This document shows, piece after piece, positions 8,801 to 17,160 of a DNA stretch of 64,000 nt. The notes beneath the pieces were generated by a model. The model was not told the origin of the DNA and did no database searches. It saw only the letters and a list, made by a program, of their open reading frames with translations. The stretch is from Flavobacterium sp. IB48 (lineage in GTDB: Bacteria > Bacteroidota > Bacteroidia > Flavobacteriales > Flavobacteriaceae). Positions within the stretch are counted from its first letter, which is position 1, and every line of letters starts with the position of its first letter. The stretch spans positions 16,286 to 80,285 of the forward strand of contig NZ_JAEFCA010000012.1 of NCBI RefSeq assembly GCF_016405855.1. Direction: 5' to 3'. Made by a program: the position numbers and the translations under genes.

Positions 8801-9373
8801 TTATTCGTTTTCTATTTTCTTCGGAGAATCTTCAATTTGAATTGCTCCAGAAGTTAGTAATGGCTGATTAAAAATGTGAGCTATTGAAGCTTGCTGACGA
8901 ATATAAGCCATTTTAATTGCTGCAATCGCCGCTTCAGTTCCTTTGTTTCCGTGAACTCCTCCACTTCTATCAATTGACTGTTGCATATTATTATCTGTTA
9001 AAACACAGAAAATAACTGGAACATCAGTTTGAACATTCAAATCTTTAATTCCTTGTGTAACGCCTTCACAAACAAAATCAAAATGTTTAGTTTCTCCTTG
9101 AATTACACATCCAATTACAATAACCGCATCAACATTTTGTGTTTGAAGCATTTTTTTAGCTCCGTAGATCAACTCAAAACTTCCAGGAACATTCCAACGG
9201 ATAATTTGTTGAGCAGGAACATCGCAATCAACCAAAGCGTCAAAAGCACCATTATAAAGTCCTTCTGTTATAGTATCATTCCATTCAGAAACAACAATCC
9301 CAAACCGAAAGTCTTTCGCGTTTGGGATTGTGTTTTTATCGTATTCTGATAGATTTTTATTTTCAGTAGCCAT
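8801..9373 (-). CDS. ribH: 6,7-dimethyl-8-ribityllumazine synthase
   Basis: Condenses 5-amino-6-ribitylaminouracil with 3,4-dihydroxy-2-butanone 4-phosphate in riboflavin synthesis, as a cytoplasmic multimer. Signatures: FGIVVSEWNDTITEGL, VPGSFELIYGAKKM, VIGCVIQGETKHFDFVCEGVTQGI (His of the active site) and FCVLTDNNMQQSIDRSGG, then HGNKGTEAA. At 190 residues it has a C-terminal extension of about 25 residues beyond the usual 155-160. It lies 78 bp after the TPR gene on the same strand. Confidence 0.95.
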   Translation of the reverse strand: MATENKNLSEYDKNTIPNAKDFRFGIVVSEWNDTITEGLYNGAFDALVDCDVPAQQIIRWNVPGSFELIYGAKKMLQTQNVDAVIVIGCVIQGETKHFDFVCEGVTQGIKDLNVQTDVPVIFCVLTDNNMQQSIDRSGGVHGNKGTEAAIAAIKMAYIRQQASIAHIFNQPLLTSGAIQIEDSPKKIENE

Positions 9374-9451
9374 CTGTACTATTTTTGTTATTAAATTTCA
9401 GACTGCTAAAATACGAATCTAAAATCTAAAAACTGAACTCAAATAGTATAA

Positions 9452-10234
9452 TTATTGTGCTAATCCGATCAAAGCATCAACAGATGCAGCTTCTGGAGTA
9501 CTGTCGTAATTATCTTTAATGTCATTAAAGTATTTCAAAGCATCTTCTTTTTGCCCTAAAGCCAAAGCAGTTTTTCCAGCTTTTAATAAGAAACGAGGCG
9601 TTGTAAAATCATTTTTGTTAGATTCAGCAGCTTTTACATAAAAATCTAAAGCTTCTTTTTGCTGATTTTTTTGAGAATAAGCATCTCCTGTAGCACCTTT
9701 AGCTAATGCACTCAAGATTACATCTTTAGATTTGAACTCACCTAAATATTTAATTGCCTCATCAAATTTACCAGTATTCAAGTAAGCGATACCAGCATAG
9801 TAGTTTGCTAAATTTCCAGCATCAGTTCCAGAATATTCGTCAGCGATTTTGATAAATCCGAATTTACCTTCAGAACCGTTTAATGATAATTTGAATAATG
9901 AATCGCTAGAAACACCATTTACAGCTTTTTCAAAGTTTTGTTGCGCAACAAACATTTCACTTGCAGCCTCTTCTTGTTTAGGAGTTGCAATAAATTTTTG
10001 GTAAGCCAAATATCCAATTGTAGCAACTGCAATACCAGCAACTAAACCAATAATGATTTTTTGATTTTTAGCCACCCAATCCTCAGTTCTTGAAGCCGTT
10101 TCATCTAATTTTGAGAAAACTCCAGCTGTTGTGCTGTCTTTTTCGTCAATAACTACTTGTTGCTCTTCAGTAACCACTTCTTTTACTTCCTTTTCTTTTG
10201 GTGTCTTATATCCTCTTTTATTGTAAGTTGCCAT
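9452..10234 (-). CDS. Tetratricopeptide repeat membrane protein
   Basis: 260 residues. A charged N terminus (residues 1-58) is followed by one membrane helix (residues 60-77, IIIGLVAGIAVATIGYLAY) and then helical repeats: NLANYYAGIAYLNTGKFDEAIKYL, AKGATGDAYSQKNQQKEALDFYVKAA and FLLKAGKTALALGQKEDALKYF. This looks like a YfgM/BamD-like TPR anchored in the inner membrane. It probably scaffolds envelope protein complexes, but that is inference. It is divergent from recF. Confidence 0.8.
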   Translation of the reverse strand: MATYNKRGYKTPKEKEVKEVVTEEQQVVIDEKDSTTAGVFSKLDETASRTEDWVAKNQKIIIGLVAGIAVATIGYLAYQKFIATPKQEEAASEMFVAQQNFEKAVNGVSSDSLFKLSLNGSEGKFGFIKIADEYSGTDAGNLANYYAGIAYLNTGKFDEAIKYLGEFKSKDVILSALAKGATGDAYSQKNQQKEALDFYVKAAESNKNDFTTPRFLLKAGKTALALGQKEDALKYFNDIKDNYDSTPEAASVDALIGLAQ

Positions 10235-10256
10235 TTAAAATTTATTTAGTGAACGG

Positions 10257-10264
10257 CAAAAATA
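10257..10264 (-). promoter_or_regulatory. -7 box for the TPR gene
   Basis: TATTTTTG on the minus strand fits TAnnTTTG and lies 22 bp upstream of the TPR gene start. No matching -33 element at 19-21 bp was seen. Confidence 0.4.
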
Positions 10265-10475
10265 AAATTTTTATTGAAAATGACGTAAAAAATTTCAATT
10301 TTATCACTATTTTAAAAGAAATATTTTCTTTTGTGATTTGTACTTTCGCGGAAGCGCTAAAATAAATTGGCTGAGAATCGCTCTAAAGCCAATTATATCG
10401 ATAATTTTCGGTAATTTGCAGCCTCAAATTTTTACTGTTCAAAAACGGTGAATTTTACACTTGGAGTCCCTAAAA

Positions 10476-11555
10476 ATGCATTTAAACAAAATCTCATTAT
10501 TCAATTACAAGAACTTTTCTGAAGCAAGTTTTGATTTTGACATCAAAATCAACTGTTTTGTGGGTAAAAATGGCATTGGAAAAACCAATGTGCTCGATGC
10601 TATTTACCATTTAGCTTACGGAAAAAGTTATTTTAATCCGCTTGCTGTACAAAATATCAAACACGGTGAAGAGTTTTTTGTAATTGATGCCGAACTCGAA
10701 AAAAATGAGAGAACAGAACAGATTGTTTGCAGTTTAAAAAAAGGGCAAAAAAAGGTTTTAAAGCGAAACGGAAAACCTTACGATAAATTTTCAGATCATA
10801 TTGGGTTTATTCCGCTTGTAATTATTTCGCCAGCCGATCGCGATTTGATTATTGAAGGAAGTGAAACACGTCGTAAATTTATGGACAGCGTGATTTCGCA
10901 ATTAGACGCGACTTATCTGCACGAATTAATACAATACCAAAAGGTAATTACGCAGCGAAATGCACTTTTAAAATATTTTGCTCTCAATCATGTCTTTGAC
11001 AACGATACCTTATCTATATATAACGAACAACTGCAAGGCTACGGCAAATCGATTTTTGAAAAACGAAAAGATTTCTTAGAGCAGTTTATACCTATATTTA
11101 ATAGACATCATCAAGCAATTACAGGATCTGAAGAAAGTGTGCAGTTGGTTTACGAAAGCCATTTATTCGAAAAAGATCTTTTGATACTTTTACAGGAAAA
11201 CATCAACAAAGATAGAGCGTTGCACTACACAACCGTTGGAACTCATAAAGATGATTTGTCTTTTGAAATTGATTCACATCCGATAAAAAAATTCGGATCG
11301 CAAGGACAGCAGAAATCTTTTCTGATTGCTTTAAAATTGGCGCAATTTGAATTCTTGAAAAAACAAAGTGGTGTAAAACCTATTCTTTTATTTGATGATA
11401 TTTTTGACAAATTAGACGAAACGCGTGTTGCCAAAATCATAGAAATGGTAAACAGCGAGACGTTTGGACAACTTTTTATTTCTGACACTCATCCAGAAAG
11501 AACTGAAGCGATTGTAAAATCGACGCATCAGACCTATAAGATATTTAATTTGTGA
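10476..11555 (+). CDS. recF: DNA replication and repair protein RecF
   Basis: 359 residues. RecF is an SMC-like ATPase that loads RecA at gapped DNA with RecO and RecR. Walker A is GKNGIGKTN (residues about 30-38), the signature region is KKFGSQGQQKSFLIALKLAQ, and Walker B is ILLFDDIFDKLDE near the C terminus, followed by QLFISDTHPERT. ATG 10476 is preferred to TTG 10461 because it gives the family-typical start MHLNKISLFNYKNF. It is divergent from the TPR gene and not next to dnaN or gyrB here. Confidence 0.94.
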   Translation: MHLNKISLFNYKNFSEASFDFDIKINCFVGKNGIGKTNVLDAIYHLAYGKSYFNPLAVQNIKHGEEFFVIDAELEKNERTEQIVCSLKKGQKKVLKRNGKPYDKFSDHIGFIPLVIISPADRDLIIEGSETRRKFMDSVISQLDATYLHELIQYQKVITQRNALLKYFALNHVFDNDTLSIYNEQLQGYGKSIFEKRKDFLEQFIPIFNRHHQAITGSEESVQLVYESHLFEKDLLILLQENINKDRALHYTTVGTHKDDLSFEIDSHPIKKFGSQGQQKSFLIALKLAQFEFLKKQSGVKPILLFDDIFDKLDETRVAKIIEMVNSETFGQLFISDTHPERTEAIVKSTHQTYKIFNL

Positions 11556-11683
11556 TTTTATCCGATTCCTTAAAAATTGATATAATTTGTATCAGCTTTT
11601 AGAATCAATTCCAAAATAGAAATCATTAAATTAGCTTAAACAAAAAACTTAAAAATTAACTGCAATAAAATATATTAAGGAAT

Positions 11684-12361
11684 ATGTTAGCGAAAGAATC
11701 ATTGCAATTTTTAGACGATTTAAAAAAGAACAATAATCGAGAATGGTTTCAAGAAAACAAAAAACGATATGAAGTTTTCAAGAAAGATTATCATCAATTG
11801 GTAAGCGATTTTCTAGATGCAATGAAACCGCTTGATCCTTCACTAGAATTATTGGAAGTAAAAAATTGCACTTTCAGAATTAATCGTGACATTCGATTCT
11901 CAAAAGACAAATCTCCATACAAAGCGCATTTAGGAATCTGGATGTCTGGCGGAACAAAAGGTTTAAACCGCGCCGGATATTATGTACATATTGAGAAAGG
12001 AGCAAGTTTTATTGCTGGCGGATTTTATTCTCCCGAATCTGAAGATTTGAAAAAAGTCCGTAAAGAAATTGCTTTTTTCTACGATGATTTACAGGAAATC
12101 TTAAATGACAAAAACTTCAAAAAAGAGTTTGGAAGTTTAGATATAAACGAAAACAATTCACTAAAAAGCATGCCTCGCGGTTACGAAAAAGACCATCCAG
12201 CAATTGAGTTTTTGAAACTGAAAAGTTTTACGGCAACTCAAAAATATGACATCTCCGAAGTTACTCAGAAAGACTTTGTAAAAAAGATAAGCCAGAAATT
12301 GATTGCTCTAAAACCTTTAAACGAATTTATAAACCGAGCTTTAGACACTGAAGAATTCTAG
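11684..12361 (+). CDS. DUF2461 family protein
   Basis: 225 residues. Motifs typical of DUF2461 (TIGR02453): LDDLKKNNNREWFQENKKRYE near the N terminus, RINRDIRFSKDKSPYKAHLGIWM and GYYVHIEKGASFIAGGFYSPE in the middle, and KSMPRGYEKDHPAIEFLKLKSF further on. No signal peptide or membrane segment. The function of the family is unknown. It stands alone between recF and a repeat-flanked glycosyltransferase. Confidence 0.87.
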   Translation: MLAKESLQFLDDLKKNNNREWFQENKKRYEVFKKDYHQLVSDFLDAMKPLDPSLELLEVKNCTFRINRDIRFSKDKSPYKAHLGIWMSGGTKGLNRAGYYVHIEKGASFIAGGFYSPESEDLKKVRKEIAFFYDDLQEILNDKNFKKEFGSLDINENNSLKSMPRGYEKDHPAIEFLKLKSFTATQKYDISEVTQKDFVKKISQKLIALKPLNEFINRALDTEEF

Positions 12362-12374
12362 AAAAAGATAAAAC

Positions 12375-12432
12375 GCCACGAATTTCACGAATTGACACGA
12401 ATTAATTAGTGAAAATTTGTGAAATTCGCGGC
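12375..12432. repeat. Palindromic GCCACGAATTTCAC-type repeat
   Basis: Imperfect inverted repeat with arms 12375-12388 and 12419-12432 (13 of 14 match); the left side contains further CACGAATT units. A related palindrome lies at 29788-29878, and shorter fragments lie at about 37361-37390. It sits just upstream of the glycosyltransferase gene. Confidence 0.65.
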
Positions 12433-12452
12433 GACAAAAACTCATTTACTGA

Positions 12453-13499
12453 ATGAAAAGGAAAATACTTTTTCTTGGAGAATCTTACCGCGCCGATGCT
12501 ATCACTTGGATGAAAGGCCTCAAAGAATTTGGCGATTTTGAAATTGTCACTTGGGAACTTCAAACATCTAACAATCATAGATTCAAGCGTATTTTAGAGT
12601 ATTTCTTCTCTCCTCTTTCTATTCGAAAAATCATTAAAAAAGAAAAACCAGATATGGTTATTGCAGAAAGAACTACCAGCTATGGTTTTCTTGCAGCATT
12701 ATCTGGATCAAAAACCATTGCAATCGCACAGCAAGGCCGTACCGATTTATGGCCAGAGGAATCTAAATTATACCCTTTTAAAAAATTCATTCAGAAATAT
12801 GCTTTCAAAAAAGCGCATTTAATTCATGCCTGGGGACCAGTTATGGCAATTCACATGAAAGCAACTGGCGTTGACATGGATAAAGTTTTAATACTTCCAA
12901 AAGGAATTGACTTATCGCTTTTTACTCCATCCACAAACAACTCAAATAAAATTGAAGCTATTGTAACGCGTTCTTTAATGCCTGAATATCGACACGATTG
13001 TATATTAAAAGCATTTGGAATTTTACATCAAAAGGGAATTGATTTTTCTTTGACAATTGTTGGCGACGGAACAAGATTGCAGTATTTAAAAGATTTATCT
13101 AAAGAACTTCAAATCGAAAATAAAGTAATTTTTACAGGAAGAATCCCGAATACAGAACTTCCAAAATTACTACAACAATCGAATATTTATATCAGCATGC
13201 CTATTACCGAAGGTGTTTCTGCATCTTTGTTTGAGGCAATGGCCTCTAATTGTTTTCCAGTTGTTTCAGACATTCCCGGAAACCAAAGTTGGATTACGCA
13301 TCGAGAAAATGGTCAATTAATTACAATTGATAATATTGAAATGTTAGCCAATGAATTAATCTGGTCTTTAGAAAATCCTGAATTAAGAAATGAAACACTT
13401 ATTCGAAATAGAAAATTTGTGGAGGAAAATGCAAATTATGATATTAATATGAAGGTTATCGCTGATCAATATCACAAATTGATTGATTCTAGAAAATAA
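12453..13499 (+). CDS. Glycosyltransferase, family 4 type
   Basis: 348 residues, GT-B fold. The C-terminal half carries the GT1/GT4 features: AIVTRSLMPEYRHDCILKAF, LTIVGDGTRLQYLKDL, VIFTGRIPNTELPKLLQQSNIYISMP and the E-x7-E motif region EGVSASLFEAMASNCFPVVSDIPGN. The N-terminal half has LFLGESYRAD and a probable acceptor site. No membrane segment. It probably transfers a nucleotide-activated sugar during surface polysaccharide assembly; the sugar cannot be predicted. The gene is framed by two unrelated palindromic repeats and has no glycan cluster around it. Confidence 0.87.
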   Translation: MKRKILFLGESYRADAITWMKGLKEFGDFEIVTWELQTSNNHRFKRILEYFFSPLSIRKIIKKEKPDMVIAERTTSYGFLAALSGSKTIAIAQQGRTDLWPEESKLYPFKKFIQKYAFKKAHLIHAWGPVMAIHMKATGVDMDKVLILPKGIDLSLFTPSTNNSNKIEAIVTRSLMPEYRHDCILKAFGILHQKGIDFSLTIVGDGTRLQYLKDLSKELQIENKVIFTGRIPNTELPKLLQQSNIYISMPITEGVSASLFEAMASNCFPVVSDIPGNQSWITHRENGQLITIDNIEMLANELIWSLENPELRNETLIRNRKFVEENANYDINMKVIADQYHKLIDSRK

Positions 13500-13503
13500 T
13501 TTA

Positions 13504-13579
13504 ACCGCAAAGTTCGCTAAGATCTGCGCAAAGAACACAAAGCTTAGCGCTCCTTGCGCAAACTTTGTGTCTTTGCGGT
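13504..13579. repeat. Palindromic ACCGCAAAG-type repeat
   Basis: Outer arms 13504-13512 and 13571-13579 are a perfect 9-bp inverted repeat; inside there are copies of CACAAAG and its complement. The unit resembles the ACACAAAG elements at 30771-30800 and 37331-37357. It follows the glycosyltransferase gene by 4 bp and might also act as its transcript end. Confidence 0.6.
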
Positions 13580-13657
13580 AAAAACTACATCGTAACTTTT
13601 ATTAAAACTCAACGACATATTACTAAAACAAATTGTCTAATTTAATTCTTTAGTAAT

Positions 13658-14761
13658 ATGAGCAATAGAAGAAACTGGTTAAAACAAATAGGTTTAGGTG
13701 CAGTTGGATTAGGCCTCTGCCAATTTGAAACATTCGCAAACACTCCACCAGAAACATATATACTTCCAGATGTAGACCAGTCGCCCATATTATTACGATC
13801 AAATGAAAATCCTTACGGACCTTCTCCACTTGCTCGTGCTGCCATGCAAAAAAGCATTAATAATAGTAATCGATATGGCTGGAATCTTTCAGACGAATTA
13901 ATTGCACTTATTGCTACAAAAAACAATGTTTCAAACCAGAATATTTTACTTGGCGCTGGCTCAACAGAAATTCTAGACTTGGTTCTTCAATATACTGCTT
14001 TACAAAAAGGCAATTTTATACTGGCCGAAACAACCTTTAATTATTGGACATTTCCTTCTGAGAAATTAGGGTTAAAAAAAATCACAGTTCCGCTAACTGC
14101 TGATAAAAAACATGATTTAACTGCAATGCTAAAAGCAATTGATTCTGATACAAAAATGATTTATATCTGTAATCCCAATAATCCGACAGGAACAATTTGC
14201 GATTATGAGCAACTAATTTCTTTTGTAAAAGAAGCTTCTAAAAAAGCAATTGTTTTTGTAGACGAAGCATATCTTGATTTCACAAAAGAAAAATCATTAA
14301 GTAATCTTGTAATCGAAAATAAAAACTTAATCGTTACAAAAACTTTTTCAAAAATGTATGGTCTAGCCGGTGCTCGTATAGGCTACGCAGTTGCATCTTC
14401 GTCAACAATTGAAGAACTTAGCATTTTAAAATCTTCTCCAAATTTGTCTGTTAGTGTGGTATCTACAGCTGCGGCGATAGCATCGCTAAATGACGATAAA
14501 TTTATTCAGCAAGTACACACGGCAAATGAAGAAGTAAAAAAATACACTATCGACCAGCTTACTAAACTAAATTTAACATGCATTCCTTCACACGCAAACT
14601 TTATTTATTTTTCTTTAGACAATTATAAAAAAGATTTTTTCAAGCAATTAGAAGCCAATAATATACAAGGAACAAAAATCTACGAAGAAAACGGAAAATG
14701 GACCAGAATTACTATTGGCACAATGAAAGAAATGCAGCGATTTATTGAAGCCATAAAGTAA
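13658..14761 (+). CDS. Tat-exported aminotransferase, class I/II (HisC-like)
   Basis: 367 residues. PLP-dependent fold-type I enzyme. It has LLRSNENPYGPSPLARAAM, the GAGSTEILDLVL loop, CNPNNPTGT, FVDEAYLDF and the PLP Lys in TKTFSKMYGLAGARIGYA, which resembles histidinol-phosphate aminotransferase. Residues 1-28 read as a twin-arginine signal (NRRNWLKQIG then a hydrophobic core ending QFETFA), so the enzyme is probably exported folded with its cofactor. HisC itself is cytoplasmic, so a role in histidine synthesis is unlikely and the substrate is unknown. Confidence 0.85.
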   Translation: MSNRRNWLKQIGLGAVGLGLCQFETFANTPPETYILPDVDQSPILLRSNENPYGPSPLARAAMQKSINNSNRYGWNLSDELIALIATKNNVSNQNILLGAGSTEILDLVLQYTALQKGNFILAETTFNYWTFPSEKLGLKKITVPLTADKKHDLTAMLKAIDSDTKMIYICNPNNPTGTICDYEQLISFVKEASKKAIVFVDEAYLDFTKEKSLSNLVIENKNLIVTKTFSKMYGLAGARIGYAVASSSTIEELSILKSSPNLSVSVVSTAAAIASLNDDKFIQQVHTANEEVKKYTIDQLTKLNLTCIPSHANFIYFSLDNYKKDFFKQLEANNIQGTKIYEENGKWTRITIGTMKEMQRFIEAIK

Positions 14762-14814
14762 AATTTTGAAAAAAGTCTTTTTACAGAAAATCTACTCAAA
14801 TAAATTATAATCGT

Positions 14815-14822
14815 TACTTTTG
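14815..14822 (+). promoter_or_regulatory. -7 box for murB
   Basis: TACTTTTG fits TAnnTTTG, 47 bp upstream of the murB start. No clear -33 TTTG was seen. Confidence 0.35.
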
Positions 14823-14869
14823 ATCTCAGAATTTTTCCGAAGTTTCGGAACTTAAAAAGCCTTTTATTT

Positions 14870-15883
14870 ATGGAAATCCAATCCAATTTTTCTTTAAAAA
14901 AATATAATACTTTCGGCATTGAAGCCAGTGCTAAACAATTTGTTGCGGTTCATTCTATTGATGAATTAAAAACAGTTTTAGCAGAAAACAAAAACGAGAA
15001 AAAATTCATTTTGGGCGGCGGAAGCAATATGCTTTTGACAAAAGATATTGAGGCGCTGGTTATTCATATCGATTTAAAAGGAAAAAAAATCACAAAAGAA
15101 GACGACGATTTTGTTTGGGTCGAAAGTCAAGCAGGAGAAACTTGGCACGATTTCGTTCTTTGGACAATCGACAACAATTTCGGCGGATTAGAAAATATGT
15201 CACTAATTCCTGGAAATGTCGGCACAACTCCAGTGCAAAATATTGGCGCTTATGGAACGGAAATTAAAGACACTTTTGTTTCTTGTGAAGCCATAAATAT
15301 TGCAACTCAGGAAATAAAAACTTTTGAGAACGCCGAATGTAATTTTGGCTACCGCGAAAGTATTTTCAAACATGAAGCTAAAGACCAATATATCATTACT
15401 TCGGTTATTTTTAAACTGACCAAACGCAATCATAAAATCAATACATCTTACGGAGATATTTTGGCTGAATTGGCTAAAAACAACATTACAGAACCAACTT
15501 TAAAAGATGTAAGTAATGCTGTAATCGCTATTAGACAAAGTAAATTGCCAGATCCAAAAGAATTAGGAAATAGTGGAAGTTTCTTTAAAAATCCGATTTT
15601 ATTGAAATCTGATTTTGAAAAAATACACCAAAAATTCCCAGAAATGAAATTTTATGAAGTTTCGGAAACAGAAGTAAAAGTTCCTGCAGGATGGCTGATT
15701 GAGCAAGCAGGTTTTAAAGGAAAACGTTTTGGCGATGCTGGAGTTCATAAAAATCAAGCTTTAGTTTTGGTAAATTACGGAAACGCGACAGGTCAAGAAA
15801 TTTTAGCGGTTTCGAAAGAAGTCCAGAAAACGGTTTTTGAAACTTTCGGCATTCAGATCGAGGCGGAAGTTAATGTGATTTAA
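14870..15883 (+). CDS. murB: UDP-N-acetylenolpyruvoylglucosamine reductase
   Basis: 337 residues. Flavoenzyme that reduces UDP-GlcNAc enolpyruvate to UDP-MurNAc in peptidoglycan precursor synthesis. FAD-binding motifs are FILGGGSNMLLT and LIPGNVGTTPVQNIGAYG; substrate and catalytic motifs are GYRESIFK, the Ser-containing NSGSFFKNP and the C-terminal PAGWLIEQAGFKGKR. The length and the YGDIL segment fit the type I (E. coli-like) enzyme. Start at ATG 14870 gives MEIQSNFSLKKYNTFG, a typical MurB opening. Confidence 0.95.
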   Translation: MEIQSNFSLKKYNTFGIEASAKQFVAVHSIDELKTVLAENKNEKKFILGGGSNMLLTKDIEALVIHIDLKGKKITKEDDDFVWVESQAGETWHDFVLWTIDNNFGGLENMSLIPGNVGTTPVQNIGAYGTEIKDTFVSCEAINIATQEIKTFENAECNFGYRESIFKHEAKDQYIITSVIFKLTKRNHKINTSYGDILAELAKNNITEPTLKDVSNAVIAIRQSKLPDPKELGNSGSFFKNPILLKSDFEKIHQKFPEMKFYEVSETEVKVPAGWLIEQAGFKGKRFGDAGVHKNQALVLVNYGNATGQEILAVSKEVQKTVFETFGIQIEAEVNVI

Positions 15884-15910
15884 ATATAATCTTCATTTTT
15901 TAAATCTTTA

Positions 15911-16420
15911 ATGAAAAAACTAAACATAGGAATTCTTTTAGTTCAATTTCTAGGAATGATTTTCCTAATTAATGGCATTTTTCAGTTGCGTTTATTTACT
16001 GTTGCAGAAAAAGTCATTTGCATGAAAAATCAATTTCAGTTTCAAAAACCCGAAAATTGGAACAGATTATTCCCTACAAATGAAGATGTTTCCAATTTCT
16101 GGCCAAGTGTTTTTATATGGATCTTTTTTGCTCTTTTAATGGGCATTTTCTACGTTGCATTTCTTAACTGGAAACGTAAACTTTCTTCTATAAACACTAT
16201 TTTGCTTGCAATCGCCTTGTATGTTCTTTTAAGATTAAAGTTTTTTAGAAAAGAAATATTTTCACTTCTTTTTAGACCAATCAGAGTAATGCTTTCAGAT
16301 GATTTTGCCATACAATGTTTAATCGAAGGAATTGTTTTTACGATCATTGGACTTTTCCTTATTTATTTTAGCGTAAATTCAAAATTGTTTAATTTAGATA
16401 AAGAAGTTGCTGAAAATTAA
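15911..16420 (+). CDS. Hypothetical membrane protein
   Basis: 169 residues with about four hydrophobic segments (residues 7-27, 58-80, 92-108 and 135-157). A polar loop of about 35 residues lies between the first two. I do not recognise the family. It follows murB by 27 bp in the same direction, so it may be cotranscribed, but nothing ties it to peptidoglycan synthesis. Confidence 0.6.
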   Translation: MKKLNIGILLVQFLGMIFLINGIFQLRLFTVAEKVICMKNQFQFQKPENWNRLFPTNEDVSNFWPSVFIWIFFALLMGIFYVAFLNWKRKLSSINTILLAIALYVLLRLKFFRKEIFSLLFRPIRVMLSDDFAIQCLIEGIVFTIIGLFLIYFSVNSKLFNLDKEVAEN

Positions 16421-16461
16421 ACATAAAAATTTATTTGTAAATCTTTCTTAAACCACAAATA

Positions 16462-17076
16462 ATGTACACACCTGACCTATATAAAAACGAAAATCCTGAA
16501 GAAATTAGAGCTTTTTTAAAAGAAAACAGCTTTGGAATTCTAGTTAATCAGACTAACGGGAAGTTGTGCGCAACTCATATTCAGATAGAATTAGAATTAA
16601 ATTCTGATGGAAAGGAAATTTTACAAGGGCATATTTCAAAACTGAATCCACAAGCAGAAGGTTTTGCAGCAAACGATCAGGTTCTAGCTATTTTTACAGG
16701 ACCACACAGTTATATTTCATCGTCTTGGTATGATCACGAAAATGTTCCAACATGGAATTACATAGCCGTACATGTTTACGGAAAAATCAAGATTGTAGAT
16801 TATGAAACTTCTGTAGAACAACTGAAAAAACTTGTAGACAAATACGAAGCGAATTCTAAGAACCCTATTTGTGTTGAAGATTTATCTGAAAAAACTATGC
16901 GGGAAGCCCGTGGAATTTTTGGTTTTGAAATCGAAATTGAAGAAATTCAAGCTACAAAAAAACTGTCCCAAAACCGCGACGATCACAATTACAAAAATAT
17001 AATTTCGGAACTGGAAAAAACCGAAAACCCTCAGTCTATTGCTGTTGCAAAAGAAATGTCAAAATGCCGAAAGTAA
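16462..17076 (+). CDS. PaiB-like FMN-binding protein
   Basis: 204 residues. It matches the PaiB / FMN-binding negative transcriptional regulator family: MYTPDLYKNENPEEIRAF at the N terminus, GHISKLNPQAE, VLAIFTGPHSYISSSWY and NVPTWNYIAVHVYGKI in the split-barrel core, and a helical tail with AKEMSK. B. subtilis PaiB affects sporulation and protease genes together with PaiA; many homologues are simply flavin-binding proteins of unknown role. No paiA neighbour is visible, so the regulatory name should not be taken as function. Confidence 0.85.
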   Translation: MYTPDLYKNENPEEIRAFLKENSFGILVNQTNGKLCATHIQIELELNSDGKEILQGHISKLNPQAEGFAANDQVLAIFTGPHSYISSSWYDHENVPTWNYIAVHVYGKIKIVDYETSVEQLKKLVDKYEANSKNPICVEDLSEKTMREARGIFGFEIEIEEIQATKKLSQNRDDHNYKNIISELEKTENPQSIAVAKEMSKCRK

Positions 17077-17089
17077 ATCGGTTTTGGTT

Positions 17090-17120
17090 ATTGAATTTAG
17101 CGAATTGATAAGTACATTTG
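17090..17120 (+). promoter_or_regulatory. Promoter with -33 and -7 elements for glycosyltransferase/sigma operon
   Basis: ATTG (17090-17093), a 19-bp spacer and TACATTTG (17113-17120) match the Bacteroidota primary sigma pattern TTTG-N19-21-TAnnTTTG. It would start transcription about 35 bp before the glycosyltransferase ATG at 17161. Confidence 0.6.
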
Positions 17121-17160
17121 CAGTCGCAGAACGTGAAATTAATAGAACCAAATAAATCAG

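Noticed and set aside
12375..13579. Glycosyltransferase as a transposon between terminal repeats
   Set aside because: The repeats at the two ends belong to different families and no target duplication or transposase is seen.
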